DNA of 15,711 nt from an uncultured bacterium (GTDB lineage Bacteria > Actinomycetota > Actinomycetes > S36-B12), in the NCBI GenBank assembly GCA_903908025.1, contig CAIVQM010000188.1:1-15711 (forward strand), read 5' to 3'. The position numbers were made by a program, and so were the translations under genes. Positions 6,485-13,949 of the stretch are shown piece by piece. How positions within the stretch are numbered: position 1 is the first letter of the stretch; every line of letters starts with the position of its first letter. Under the pieces are notes generated by a model that saw only the letters and a list, made by a program, of their open reading frames with translations, was not told where the DNA came from and did no database searches.

Positions 6485-7519
6485 TCACGAAGCATCCGAC
6501 ACCAGCGACCCGCTTCGCTGTTCCGAGCCAGCCGCCCAGGCCGTGGTCAGGCGGCCACGCCACCAGACGGCCCGCTCGTCACTCAGCCGGTCACGGGCCG
6601 CCAGCAGGGCCGGCAGGTCCGGCAGCGTGCGCCCGACCAGCAGCCGGCCCTCGAACGGGATGCGCGACACCTCCACCAGGTCGGCTTCGAGCAGGGCACC
6701 CGTGCCGAAGCCGCAGGCGAACGGCAGCTCGGGAAGGGCCGCAGCAGCGGCCAGCGCGACATCGAGGCCGATGGACGAGTCGAGTGATCCACTGACGACG
6801 ACCGGCACGTCGAGTTCGTCGACGACGCGGAGGGTGGTCGCCACACCACCGAGCGGTGCTGGCTTCACGATGGCGAGATCGGCGAACTCCCGCACCCGCA
6901 TTCCCTGCGGATCTGCAGCAGTGCGGATGGTCTCGTCGACAGCGATCGGCACATCGGTCAGGCCACGCAGTTCGCGCAATTCCGCCACCGTGCTGCATGG
7001 CTGCTCGACGTATTCGATGCCGTAGGCGCCGAGTCGGCGCAGCGCTGCCGCTGCCCGCTTGACGTCCCAGGCGCCGTTGGCGTCGATGCGGATGGCGCCG
7101 TTGCCACGGCCCAGCGTGGTGGTGAGGACGTCGCGGATGCTGGCCACGCGGGCCTCGTCGTCAGCGAGGTCGGCCCCCACCTTCACCTTGATGGTGCGGC
7201 AGCCGTTGTCGAGTACCGCCTCGCGGGCAAGCGCCGCCGCGTCACCGGACTCGAGGGCCGGGATGATCGCGTTCACCTCGACCGACGATCGGAGGGCCGC
7301 GGGCCACTGCCCGAAGGCCGCCTCGATCGCGCTGTCGAGCCAGCGTGACGCGGCGGCGGCGGAGTAGTCGTCGAACGGCGCGAACTCACCCCAGCCGTTC
7401 GGGCCTCTGATCAGCATGCCCTCGCGCACGTCGATGCCGCGAAAGTGGCGGCGAAGCGGGAGGGCGAACGGAACAGCCGCCTCCAGCAGTACCTGCAGCA
7501 GCGGATCCGCCGTCGGCAT
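6485..7519 (-). CDS. menC: o-Succinylbenzoate synthase
   Basis: MenC belongs to the enolase superfamily and dehydrates SHCHC to o-succinylbenzoate. The 344-residue protein has the full catalytic set in order: Lys111 and Lys113 (TIKVKVG), metal ligands Asp146 (RIDANGAW), Glu172 (VEQP) and Asp195 (IAVDE), and Lys219 (AIVKPAPLGG). The ATG at 7519 begins MPTADPLLQV and lies 16 bp after the menB stop, with an AGGGA ribosome site. The frame is open further upstream to 7591, but that part overlaps menB and is low-complexity basic sequence, so it was not used. It sits between menB and menD in one transcription unit. Confidence 0.95.
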   Translation of the reverse strand: MPTADPLLQVLLEAAVPFALPLRRHFRGIDVREGMLIRGPNGWGEFAPFDDYSAAAASRWLDSAIEAAFGQWPAALRSSVEVNAIIPALESGDAAALAREAVLDNGCRTIKVKVGADLADDEARVASIRDVLTTTLGRGNGAIRIDANGAWDVKRAAAALRRLGAYGIEYVEQPCSTVAELRELRGLTDVPIAVDETIRTAADPQGMRVREFADLAIVKPAPLGGVATTLRVVDELDVPVVVSGSLDSSIGLDVALAAAAALPELPFACGFGTGALLEADLVEVSRIPFEGRLLVGRTLPDLPALLAARDRLSDERAVWWRGRLTTAWAAGSEQRSGSLVSDAS

Positions 7520-7535
7520 CAGTCGATGTCCCTGG

Positions 7536-8468
7536 TCACGGCCGCTTCGGGAACTGCCGGAAGTCCGGCTTGCGCTTCTCCTTGTAGGCATCGCGGCCGT
7601 GCTGCGCCTCCTCGGTCATGTAGAACAGGAGAGTCGCGTCGCCCGCAAGCTGCTGAATGCCGGCGAGGCCATCGTCGGCCGCGTTATGCGATGCCTTGAG
7701 CATCCGCAGAGCGAGCGGTGACATGTCGAGCATCTCCAGAGCCAGGTCGACCGTGGCAACCTCGAGATCCTCGATCGGCACGACCTCGTTGACCAGGCCC
7801 CAGTCGTACGCCTGCGCGGCGCCGTACTGGCGGCAGGTGTACCAGACCTCGCGGGCCCGCTTCTGGCCGATAATGCGCGCGAGCAACCCCGAACCGTAGC
7901 CGCCGTCGAATGATCCGACCATCGGTCCGGTCTGGCCGAAGCGCGCATTGTCGGCAGCGACCGACAGATCGCACACCACATGCAGCACGTGTCCGCCGCC
8001 GATCGCGTAGCCCGCGACCATCGCGACGACCGGCTTGGGTGTGCGGCGGATCTGAATCTGCAGGTCGAGGACGTTGAGGCGGCCGATGCCCTTCTTGGCG
8101 ATCTCGTCGTCGCCGATATAGCCGTCGTTTCCGCGGATGACCTGATCGCCGCCGCTGCAGAAGGCCAAATCGCCCTGGCCGGTGAGGAGGATGACGCCGA
8201 CGGAGTCGTCGTCACGCGCACGGTTGAAGGCATCCTGCAGTTCGAAGAGGGTCTGCGGACGGAAGGCATTGCGCTTATGCGGGCGGTTGATCGTGATCTT
8301 CGCGATGCCCTCGGCATCACCGGTGGACAACTCGTACCGGATGTCGCCGAACTCTCCCTCAGAGCGCCATTCGCAGCCGGGGCGCATCGACGAGTGCGAC
8401 GGATCCGTGAGGGCCGGGGAGCCCTCCGGGGCGACAGGTGGGAGCACGTAGCGGGTACGGGTGTCCAT
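7536..8468 (-). CDS. menB: 1,4-Dihydroxy-2-naphthoyl-CoA synthase
   Basis: MenB is a crotonase-fold enzyme that closes the second naphthoquinone ring from o-succinylbenzoyl-CoA. The 310-residue protein has the oxyanion-hole blocks CSGGDQ (104-109) and IGGGH (156-160), Asp188 in VGSFDGGYGSG, and Tyr283 in LLFYMTEE; the last two sit four residues before their M. tuberculosis counterparts (Asp192, Tyr287), in keeping with the 4-residue shorter length. The N-terminal extension of about 35 residues is usual for actinobacterial MenB. The ATG at 8468 follows a TAGGTT box by 7 nt without a ribosome site, so the mRNA is probably leaderless. It is the first gene of the menB-menC-menD unit and is divergent from menE. 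Confidence 0.97.
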   Translation of the reverse strand: MDTRTRYVLPPVAPEGSPALTDPSHSSMRPGCEWRSEGEFGDIRYELSTGDAEGIAKITINRPHKRNAFRPQTLFELQDAFNRARDDDSVGVILLTGQGDLAFCSGGDQVIRGNDGYIGDDEIAKKGIGRLNVLDLQIQIRRTPKPVVAMVAGYAIGGGHVLHVVCDLSVAADNARFGQTGPMVGSFDGGYGSGLLARIIGQKRAREVWYTCRQYGAAQAYDWGLVNEVVPIEDLEVATVDLALEMLDMSPLALRMLKASHNAADDGLAGIQQLAGDATLLFYMTEEAQHGRDAYKEKRKPDFRQFPKRP

Positions 8469-8475
8469 GGACCGA

Positions 8476-8481
8476 AACCTA
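8476..8481 (-). promoter_or_regulatory. -10 box for leaderless menB transcript
   Basis: TAGGTT on the minus strand ends 7 nt before the menB ATG at 8468, placing the transcription start at the start codon. No convincing -35 box was found; that region would lie within the menE promoter and start codon. Confidence 0.6.
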
Positions 8482-8487
8482 TCGCCC

Positions 8488-8493
8488 TACGCT
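8488..8493 (+). promoter_or_regulatory. -10 box for leaderless menE transcript
   Basis: TACGCT ends 7 nt before the menE ATG at 8501, the same geometry as the opposing menB promoter. No ribosome site precedes the ATG. The two -10 boxes are only 6 bp apart, so the promoters overlap. Confidence 0.6.
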
Positions 8494-8500
8494 CATCGCG

Positions 8501-9718
8501 ATGTCCGCTGCCAAGGTCCTTGCCCGCGTCCCCGTTCCACCGGGGACCGACGGTCCTGCACGACTGCTTCCCGCACTTGTCGCTGCCCTCGATGGCAGCG
8601 GTCCCGCGATCGCGCCGATCCCCACGGTCTCAGCCACTGTCTCGAATGACTACGTCATGTCGCTGCTCGCCGCCGTCCGCCCCGACGACGACCAGCTCCC
8701 CCTGGAGTCCGACGATGTCGCCGCGGTCCTCGCGACATCGGGATCAACGGGCGCGCCGCGTGGCGTGCTGCTGACCGGAGCGCAGATCACGTCGATGACG
8801 AGCGTCGTCAACGGGTCAGGTGCCGCCCCGCAGTGGATCGCGGCGCTGCCCGTCACGTCGATGGGCGGCTTCAACGTGCTCGTCCGCGCGTTGGCCGCGG
8901 GCCGCGAGCCCGTCGTCCTGCCGAGCATCGGCGGTGCGGGACCGTTCACCGAGGAGGCCTTCGAGGCGGCGGTGCAGTCGGCAGCCACGCACAGCGACGA
9001 CATCCGCGTCGCCCTCGTGCCGGCGCAGCTGTCCCGGCTCCTCTCCGGGGATCGCGGGATAGCCGCACTCCAGCAGTGCACGGCGGTACTCGTCGGCGGT
9101 GCGGCAACGCGACCATCGCTGGCAGCCGGTGCGCGCGACTTCGGCATCGCGGTGATCACGACCTACGGCGCAACCGAGACCGCCGGCGGCTGCGTATTCG
9201 ACGGAGTGCCGCTGCCGGGCGTGACCGTGACCGCGGATGGCAAGCCGGGGGTGCTCACCATCGCCGGGCCGTGTGTTGCCCTCGGCTACCGCGGCGAGCC
9301 CGACCTGACCCGCCGAACCTTCACCTCCGCCGGCTACCGCACCTCCGACCTCGGCGCCATCGCTGCAGACGGCACCGTGACGATCGTCGGACGGGTCGAC
9401 GACGTCGTCATCATCCGCGGCGTGAATGTGTCTCCGCACGCCGTCGAGCGCATGATCGCCGACCTGCCCGATGTCGTCTCAGCGGCAGCCGTCACGGTCA
9501 TCCGGCCCGAGGGCGAGCCCTCGCTTCACGCCTTCATCGAGGTCCGCGACACGGCACCCGCCATCGCCGCCCACATCGAAGCGGAGGTGGTCCGCCAACT
9601 CGGAGCGCATGCGCGGCCCGTCGTGCACCATGTGGAACGCCTCCCGCACCTGCCCAATGGCAAAGTTGACCGCCGGCTGCTGCAGGAGTGGGCCGCGAGA
9701 CCTGAGGGAGACGGCTGA
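8501..9718 (+). CDS. menE: o-Succinylbenzoate-CoA ligase
   Basis: MenE is an AMP-forming acyl-CoA synthetase that activates o-succinylbenzoate with CoA. The 405-residue protein is compact, with a short N-terminal part, as is common for actinobacterial MenE. Visible core motifs are the phosphate loop TSGSTGAPRG (79-88), YGATE (222-226), TSDLG with Asp283, GRVDDVVIIRGVNVSP (297-312) and the C-terminal catalytic Lys388 in PHLPNGKVDR. The phosphate loop has Arg87 where many relatives have Lys. I chose the ATG at 8501 because a TACGCT box lies 7 nt upstream; the frame is open to 8438 but that would overlap menB. menA follows after 1 bp, so menE and menA form a two-gene unit. Confidence 0.94.
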   Translation: MSAAKVLARVPVPPGTDGPARLLPALVAALDGSGPAIAPIPTVSATVSNDYVMSLLAAVRPDDDQLPLESDDVAAVLATSGSTGAPRGVLLTGAQITSMTSVVNGSGAAPQWIAALPVTSMGGFNVLVRALAAGREPVVLPSIGGAGPFTEEAFEAAVQSAATHSDDIRVALVPAQLSRLLSGDRGIAALQQCTAVLVGGAATRPSLAAGARDFGIAVITTYGATETAGGCVFDGVPLPGVTVTADGKPGVLTIAGPCVALGYRGEPDLTRRTFTSAGYRTSDLGAIAADGTVTIVGRVDDVVIIRGVNVSPHAVERMIADLPDVVSAAAVTVIRPEGEPSLHAFIEVRDTAPAIAAHIEAEVVRQLGAHARPVVHHVERLPHLPNGKVDRRLLQEWAARPEGDG

Positions 9719-9719
9719 C

Positions 9720-10595
9720 GTGGCAACCGCACACGAATGGCTAGAGGGTGCGCGACCGCGAACTCTGCCGGCAGCCATTGCCCCCGTCGCCGTTGGCGCC
9801 GGGCTCGGGGCCTGGGCCGCCGCGTTCGACCTGCCGCGCGTCCTTCTCGCCCTCCTCGTGGCCGTGGCCCTGCAGGTCGGCGTGAACTTCGCCAACGACT
9901 ACAGCGACGGCATCAAGGGCACCGACGCCGCCCGAGTCGGACCCGTGCGTCTGGTCGGCCAGGGGCTCGCAGCGGCATCGCGGGTCAAGGCCGCAGCATT
10001 CGGCTGCTTCGCCATCGGTGCCATTGCCGGTCTGCTCCTCGTCGCGCTGACGGGACAGTGGTGGCTGCTGCTCGTCGGCGCCGCCAGCATTGCGGCCGCG
10101 TGGCTGTACACGGGCGGCCCACGCCCTTACGGGTATGCCGGACTGGGCGAGATCTTCGTCTTCCTCTTCTTCGGACTCGTACCCGTCATCGGCACGGCAT
10201 ACGTGCAGACATTGACGATCACGGCTCCCGATGTGGTCGCGTCCGTCGGTGTCGGCCTGCTCGCCTGCGCGATCCTCGTCACCAACAACCTCCGCGACAT
10301 CGCCGGCGACACGGTGGCCGGCAAGATCACTCTTGCCGTGCGACTCGGAGACGCACGGACGAGGCACCTGTACGCGACGATCGTCGTCCTCGCGATCCTG
10401 ATACCGATCGGCGTCGGCCTGCTCACCTCACCGTGGGTGGTGGTCGCTTCCCTCACCGGCGTGCTGGCGATTCGGCCTGTTCGAATCGTGCTCGGTGGCG
10501 CTCTGGGCCCGGCGCTGATCCCGGCCCTCAAACTGACGGGCGTGCTACTGCTGTTCTACGGGCTGGCCCTCGGCCTGGCCCTCGCCCTCGCCTGA
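9720..10595 (+). CDS. menA: 1,4-Dihydroxy-2-naphthoate polyprenyltransferase
   Basis: MenA is an integral-membrane UbiA-family prenyltransferase that attaches the polyprenyl tail to DHNA, giving demethylmenaquinone, the MenG substrate. The 291-residue protein is mostly hydrophobic with about eight or nine membrane segments. The first Asp-rich motif is NFANDYSDGIKGTD (57-69, with Asp60 and Asp63) and the second is NNLRDIAGDTVAGK (Asp193 and Asp197); both bind the Mg-diphosphate of the prenyl donor. The GTG at 9720 starts 1 bp after the menE stop, and a GGGAG ribosome site lies in the end of menE. The gene is translationally close-coupled to menE and ends at a large hairpin. Confidence 0.96.
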   Translation: MATAHEWLEGARPRTLPAAIAPVAVGAGLGAWAAAFDLPRVLLALLVAVALQVGVNFANDYSDGIKGTDAARVGPVRLVGQGLAAASRVKAAAFGCFAIGAIAGLLLVALTGQWWLLLVGAASIAAAWLYTGGPRPYGYAGLGEIFVFLFFGLVPVIGTAYVQTLTITAPDVVASVGVGLLACAILVTNNLRDIAGDTVAGKITLAVRLGDARTRHLYATIVVLAILIPIGVGLLTSPWVVVASLTGVLAIRPVRIVLGGALGPALIPALKLTGVLLLFYGLALGLALALA

Positions 10596-10606
10596 TGCCG
10601 TCACGC

Positions 10607-10683
10607 CCCACCCCCGTCCGTCTTGAGGTTGCGGGCGTTTCGGGTGCCGGAAACCGCCACCAACCTCAAGACCGAGGGGTGGG
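10607..10683. terminator. Large imperfect hairpin, probable bidirectional terminator after menA
   Basis: Nested complementary arms surround the end of menA and the end of the opposing DUF4229 gene. The central pair is GTCTTGAGGTTG (10620-10631) with CAACCTCAAGAC (10661-10672), 12 of 12 complementary. Outside it CCCACCCC (10607-10614) can pair with GGGGTGGG (10676-10683), and inside it GGCGTTTC (10634-10641) can pair with GAAACCGCC (10650-10658) with one bulge. The DUF4229 stop codon (10668-10666) lies in the right arm. Confidence 0.7.
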
Positions 10684-10965
10684 CTCATCCTCGGCATCGT
10701 CGACATCCTCGGCCCGCGCCGACGCGTCAATGCGGGCGTTGATCCGGCCGAAGAAGCCGGCCGCGGCGACGCCGACCTTTCCGCGGGGCCGGTCGAGCAC
10801 GACGATGCTGATCGCTCCCGACATCAGGATGGCCGCGACGATGGCCCATAGCCCGTGGACCGGCGTGAGCAGTTCGAGCACCAGCCAGACCGCGACGAAC
10901 AGCGCAATGCGCAGCAAGGTGTAGACGACGACAGCCAGGGTCTTCGACGAGCGGGCGGATTCCAC
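10666..10965 (-). CDS. DUF4229 family small membrane protein
   Basis: The 99-residue product has two hydrophobic segments (about 10-34 and 38-57), a short basic patch after them (DRPRGK), and an acidic C-terminal tail rich in Asp and Glu. It resembles the DUF4229 family, small actinobacterial membrane proteins often found near menaquinone genes; no function is known. The start is a GTG at 10965 with a TAGCGT box ending 6 nt upstream and no ribosome site, suggesting a leaderless mRNA. It converges on menA and shares its terminator hairpin, and is divergent from the next small membrane protein gene. Family assignment is by pattern and from memory. Confidence 0.75.
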   Translation of the reverse strand: MESARSSKTLAVVVYTLLRIALFVAVWLVLELLTPVHGLWAIVAAILMSGAISIVVLDRPRGKVGVAAAGFFGRINARIDASARAEDVDDAEDEPTPRS

Positions 10966-10971
10966 GCCGTC

Positions 10972-10977
10972 ACGCTA
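10972..10977 (-). promoter_or_regulatory. -10 box for leaderless DUF4229 transcript
   Basis: TAGCGT on the minus strand lies 6 nt before the GTG at 10965. The surrounding 11-mer GGCGTAGCGTG also precedes the TetR-ACT-GNAT start. Confidence 0.5.
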
Positions 10978-11023
10978 CGCCGTCGAGCACGACGACCCGA
11001 AATCCGGGTGCAGGGCCGTGACA

Positions 11024-11029
11024 TAGGCT
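11024..11029 (+). promoter_or_regulatory. Probable -10 box for the PLDc_N-like gene
   Basis: TAGGCT, the same hexamer as at menF, would start transcription near 11036 and give a leader of about 25 nt. The leader contains a strong GGGAGGGA ribosome site at 11049-11056. No clear -35 box is seen. Confidence 0.45.
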
Positions 11030-11060
11030 GGACACCGCTGACTCGACAGGGAGGGAAGCC

Positions 11061-11378
11061 ATGCTGAGGGTCGTTGGTGTGCTTCTCGGCGTCGCCGCGT
11101 ACATCTACTTCATCATCGACGTCCTGCGCACCCCGAGCGGGCAGACGCGGTCCCTGCCGAGGTTCGTGTGGCTGCTCGTCGTCGTCCTCATCCCGCTCCT
11201 CGGCGGGGTGCTGTGGCTCGCACTCGGCCGGATGTGGCCCTCCCCCGGGGCTCGGTTCGGGCGTCGGCGCGGACCGCTCGCGCCCGATGACGATCCTTCG
11301 TTCCTGAAGCAACTCGGTGACGATGCCTGGGTCAAGCGGATGGAACAGCGGCGTCGAGGCGAGCAGCCGACGGACTGA
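11061..11378 (+). CDS. PLDc_N-like small membrane protein
   Basis: The 105-residue product has two hydrophobic segments (about 3-22 and 34-56) followed by a basic, then charged cytoplasmic tail. The second segment, FVWLLVVVLIPLLGGVLWLALGR, is the pattern of the phospholipase D N-terminal (PLDc_N) domain. No catalytic HKD motif exists, so this is a membrane module alone, not a phospholipase; its role is unknown. The ATG at 11061 has a strong GGGAGGGA ribosome site. It stands between the menaquinone and cytochrome c assembly genes, ends 13 bp from the convergent ccsB stop, and no hairpin is seen in that gap. Confidence 0.8.
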   Translation: MLRVVGVLLGVAAYIYFIIDVLRTPSGQTRSLPRFVWLLVVVLIPLLGGVLWLALGRMWPSPGARFGRRRGPLAPDDDPSFLKQLGDDAWVKRMEQRRRGEQPTD

Positions 11379-11391
11379 CGCAGCCGGCGAG

Positions 11392-12357
11392 TTACATGCC
11401 TGAGTACGAGTGCAGGCTGTTGACGAAGATGTTCACGCCGAAGTAGTTGATCAGGAATGCCAGCCAGCCGACAATCACGATCCAGGACGACCGGTTGCCA
11501 CGCCAGCCAGCGGTCGAGCGGGCGTGCAGATAGGCCGCGAAGATGACCCATGTGATGAAGGCCCACGTCTCCTTGGGGTCCCAGCCCCAGTAGCGTCCCC
11601 AGGCATTCTCGGCCCAGATGGCACCGGCCACGACGGCGAAGGTCCACAGCGGGAACGCGAACGCGATGACCCGGTTGGTGAGGCCCTGGAGCCGCTCGCT
11701 CGTCGGCATCCGCGAGGCCCAGCCGCCGATCTCCGTCGTACCGGCCTTGCGCTCGAGGCGGCTGCGCACCAGCGAGAGACCCGCCGTGGCGGCCGCGAAC
11801 GTGAAGGCGCCGGCGCAGATGATGGCAGCAGAGACGTGGATGACCAGCCAGTACGACTTGAGGGCGGGCACGAGCTGGGCCGCCTCGGTGTACAGGACGG
11901 TGACCGCGAGCCCGAGGGTGAGAAGAGCGGGGATGACGACGAACAGGCCGAGCCAGCGAAGGTCCCGACGGATCGACATCACCAGGAAGACACCCAGGAT
12001 CCCCAGGGCGGCCGTGATGGAGAACTCGTACATGTTCCCCCACGGCACGCGGCCGGCCCATACGCCGCGAAGGACGACACCTACCAGCAGGGTGAGGAAC
12101 GCCAGCCAGGTCAGCGACATCCCGATATTCGCGGCGCGACGGCCCGGGTCGCTGCTGCGGTCCGCCACCTCGGGCGTCCGCGTGATGACGGCGGTGCTGC
12201 CCAGGCTCTCAACGGACTCGACGCTGACGGCAACGGCTGCGGGGCGCCGGCGACCGGCGGCGAAGGACACGGCGAAGCAGATCATCGCGAGCGTCAAGGT
12301 CAGCATCGACGCGTAGACCGCCGCATTGCTCGCCTGTGCGAGTTGGACGCTGGTCAC
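11392..12357 (-). CDS. ccsB: Cytochrome c assembly protein CcsB/CcsA (System II)
   Basis: This polytopic membrane protein is the haem-handling half of the System II cytochrome c synthase and partners ResB. The 321-residue product carries the WWD signature WGRYWGWDPKETW at 253-265 and conserved histidines His174 (VIHV), His278 (YLHAR) and His316 (NSLHSYSG), which in the family ligate haem on either side of the membrane. GNMYEF at 107-112 is also typical. The first membrane segment is followed by a polar loop of about 45 residues before the conserved core. The GTG at 12357 overlaps the resB stop in a GTGA junction, indicating translational coupling. Naming varies (ccsA, ccsB, resC). Confidence 0.95.
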   Translation of the reverse strand: MTSVQLAQASNAAVYASMLTLTLAMICFAVSFAAGRRRPAAVAVSVESVESLGSTAVITRTPEVADRSSDPGRRAANIGMSLTWLAFLTLLVGVVLRGVWAGRVPWGNMYEFSITAALGILGVFLVMSIRRDLRWLGLFVVIPALLTLGLAVTVLYTEAAQLVPALKSYWLVIHVSAAIICAGAFTFAAATAGLSLVRSRLERKAGTTEIGGWASRMPTSERLQGLTNRVIAFAFPLWTFAVVAGAIWAENAWGRYWGWDPKETWAFITWVIFAAYLHARSTAGWRGNRSSWIVIVGWLAFLINYFGVNIFVNSLHSYSGM

Positions 12358-13949
12358 GGTGCGCTCCTCAGCTCATCAACATCGTCACCCAGCGCGGTCG
12401 CGAGGGCCAGTACGTCGGCAGGCAGGTCGGCCGAGTCTGTCTTGGCCAGCCCAGCGACCTGCACGAGAGTACCTCCCCCGGCGGCTGGGACCACCTTGAC
12501 CCAGAGCCGACGCCGACGGACGAACAGCGAGAGCATCAGGCCGACGATCGCTGCCAGCGCCGAGAGGAGTGCGAGCTCCTTGCCCGGGTCGTGGGCGATC
12601 TGGAACGAGGCCCAGCGCTCGTACCCCGTGAACTCGATGCTGCCGGAGTTGTTCGGGAGCGTCCACGTACCACCGGGTACCAGGGGCTCCAGACCGATCT
12701 TGACCATCTTCGACGTGTCCAGCGTGTAGACGCTCTGCGGAACGCCGCTGTCCAGCCCCATGTCGCCGCGGAAGGCGGCCAGCAGGACCTCGGGGTTGTC
12801 GGGAGCCGGGAAGGTCGAGATGCCCATGCCGGACCCGGCCCGCGCGGCCGTCGGGAGGAACAGCCCATTGAATCCGAGCGAAGGGGAAGCGTCCGGGACC
12901 TTGATGACGCCGGTGGACGTGAAGTTGCCATCCTGCGGCAGGAACACGACGGCGTCGTCGAAGACGACGGCGCCCGTCGAGTCACGCACGATGAAGTGCG
13001 GTGCGTAGCCGTGACCGACGAGGAACACCTTCGCTCCGGCGACATCGAGCGGTTCGTTCACCTCGATCGTCCTGGTCGCGGGCGCAACATCCGGCGCCGA
13101 GCGGTACGTGACATCCGCCTCGAACAGCCGCGGGGCGCCGCGTTGCGCGTCGCTGCGCTCGAAGTCGACGGTGAACGTGTCGAGGGTGAAGGAGAACGGA
13201 GCGAGGTCATTGGGGTTGACGAACCGCCCACCGCCCCACGCGTCGTACTGCGTCAGCGTGTTCGAGAAGCCATTGCCCTCGCGCACGATGACATTGCCCT
13301 TCCACCCGAGGACCCCACCGACGCCGACCGCCAGCAGTACGAGGAGGAGGGCCACATGGAAGACGAGGTTCCCGGTCTCGCGCAGGTAGCCCTTCTCGGC
13401 GGCAACCCAGGTGCTGCCGTCAACGCTCGACTCACCCCTGCGCACCCGCCAATGGCGGCCCCGTAGGTACTCGTGCGCGGACGCCAGCAGCACTTCACCG
13501 TCGGCCGGACTCGTGAACTCCCGTGACACCGGCAGCCGAGTCAGCCTGCGGGGCGCCGGCGGTGGCGGTGCCATCATGGCCTTCGCATGCTGACGGATCC
13601 GCGGCAGCACGCAGCCGATCAGCGAGATGAACAGGAGCAGGTAGACGGCCGCGAACCACGGGGACGCGTAGACATCGAAGAAGCCCGCCCGATCGAGGAT
13701 TGGGCCGATCCCCGGGTTCCGCTCCAGCCACTGGTCGACGCGCAGCGGGTTGGTACCGCGCTGGGGCAGCACCGATCCGGGGATGCTCGCAATCGCGAGC
13801 AGGAACAGCAGGACCAGTGCGGTGCGCATGCTCGTGAGTTGCCGCCACATCCAGCGCAACAGTCCGATCGAGCCGAGCGGTGGCAGCGGTGGCTCGTCGG
13901 GCAGGCCCGCCTCGGGGCTGGTCGCGGCAGCGTCCATTGGGACGGTCAT
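12354..13949 (-). CDS. resB: Cytochrome c biogenesis protein ResB
   Basis: ResB (also Ccs1) is the second half of the System II synthase and presents apocytochrome for haem ligation on the outer membrane face. The 531-residue protein has four membrane segments (about 42-62, 98-118, 194-215 and 458-477) with a large external domain between the third and fourth, the usual family layout. His198 lies in the third segment (LVFHVALL) and the HDPGKE block (453-458) precedes the last one. The ATG at 13949 overlaps the ccdA stop in ATGA; the frame is open upstream to 14246, but that part is a shadow of ccdA. The N-terminal tail is rich in Pro and acidic residues. It is followed by ccsB with a 4-nt overlap. 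Confidence 0.95.
   Translation of the reverse strand: MTVPMDAAATSPEAGLPDEPPLPPLGSIGLLRWMWRQLTSMRTALVLLFLLAIASIPGSVLPQRGTNPLRVDQWLERNPGIGPILDRAGFFDVYASPWFAAVYLLLFISLIGCVLPRIRQHAKAMMAPPPPAPRRLTRLPVSREFTSPADGEVLLASAHEYLRGRHWRVRRGESSVDGSTWVAAEKGYLRETGNLVFHVALLLVLLAVGVGGVLGWKGNVIVREGNGFSNTLTQYDAWGGGRFVNPNDLAPFSFTLDTFTVDFERSDAQRGAPRLFEADVTYRSAPDVAPATRTIEVNEPLDVAGAKVFLVGHGYAPHFIVRDSTGAVVFDDAVVFLPQDGNFTSTGVIKVPDASPSLGFNGLFLPTAARAGSGMGISTFPAPDNPEVLLAAFRGDMGLDSGVPQSVYTLDTSKMVKIGLEPLVPGGTWTLPNNSGSIEFTGYERWASFQIAHDPGKELALLSALAAIVGLMLSLFVRRRRLWVKVVPAAGGGTLVQVAGLAKTDSADLPADVLALATALGDDVDELRSAP

Noticed and set aside
7520..7591. N-terminal extension of menC
   Set aside because: Overlaps the 3' end of menB and adds a Ser/Arg-rich stretch not seen in the family; the ATG at 7519 has a ribosome site.
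8438..8500. N-terminal extension of menE starting inside menB
   Set aside because: The -10 box 7 nt before the ATG at 8501 places the transcript start at that codon, so upstream codons would not be transcribed from this promoter.
9737..10924. 395-codon plus-strand frame overlapping menA
   Set aside because: Arg-rich out-of-frame reading of a membrane protein gene that runs through the terminator hairpin; not a gene.
10995..11009. Inverted repeat ACCCG-AAATC-CGGGT between the DUF4229 and PLDc_N-like genes
   Set aside because: Only 5-bp arms in G+C-rich DNA; could be a small operator but is not distinguishable from chance.
11379..11391. Possible terminator between the convergent PLDc_N-like gene and ccsB
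   Set aside because: The 13-bp gap and nearby gene ends contain no convincing hairpin or T-tract.
11410..12729. 439-codon open frame on the plus strand opposite ccsB and resB
   Set aside because: Spans two real genes in antisense, hydrophilic low-complexity translation, no motif; a shadow frame.
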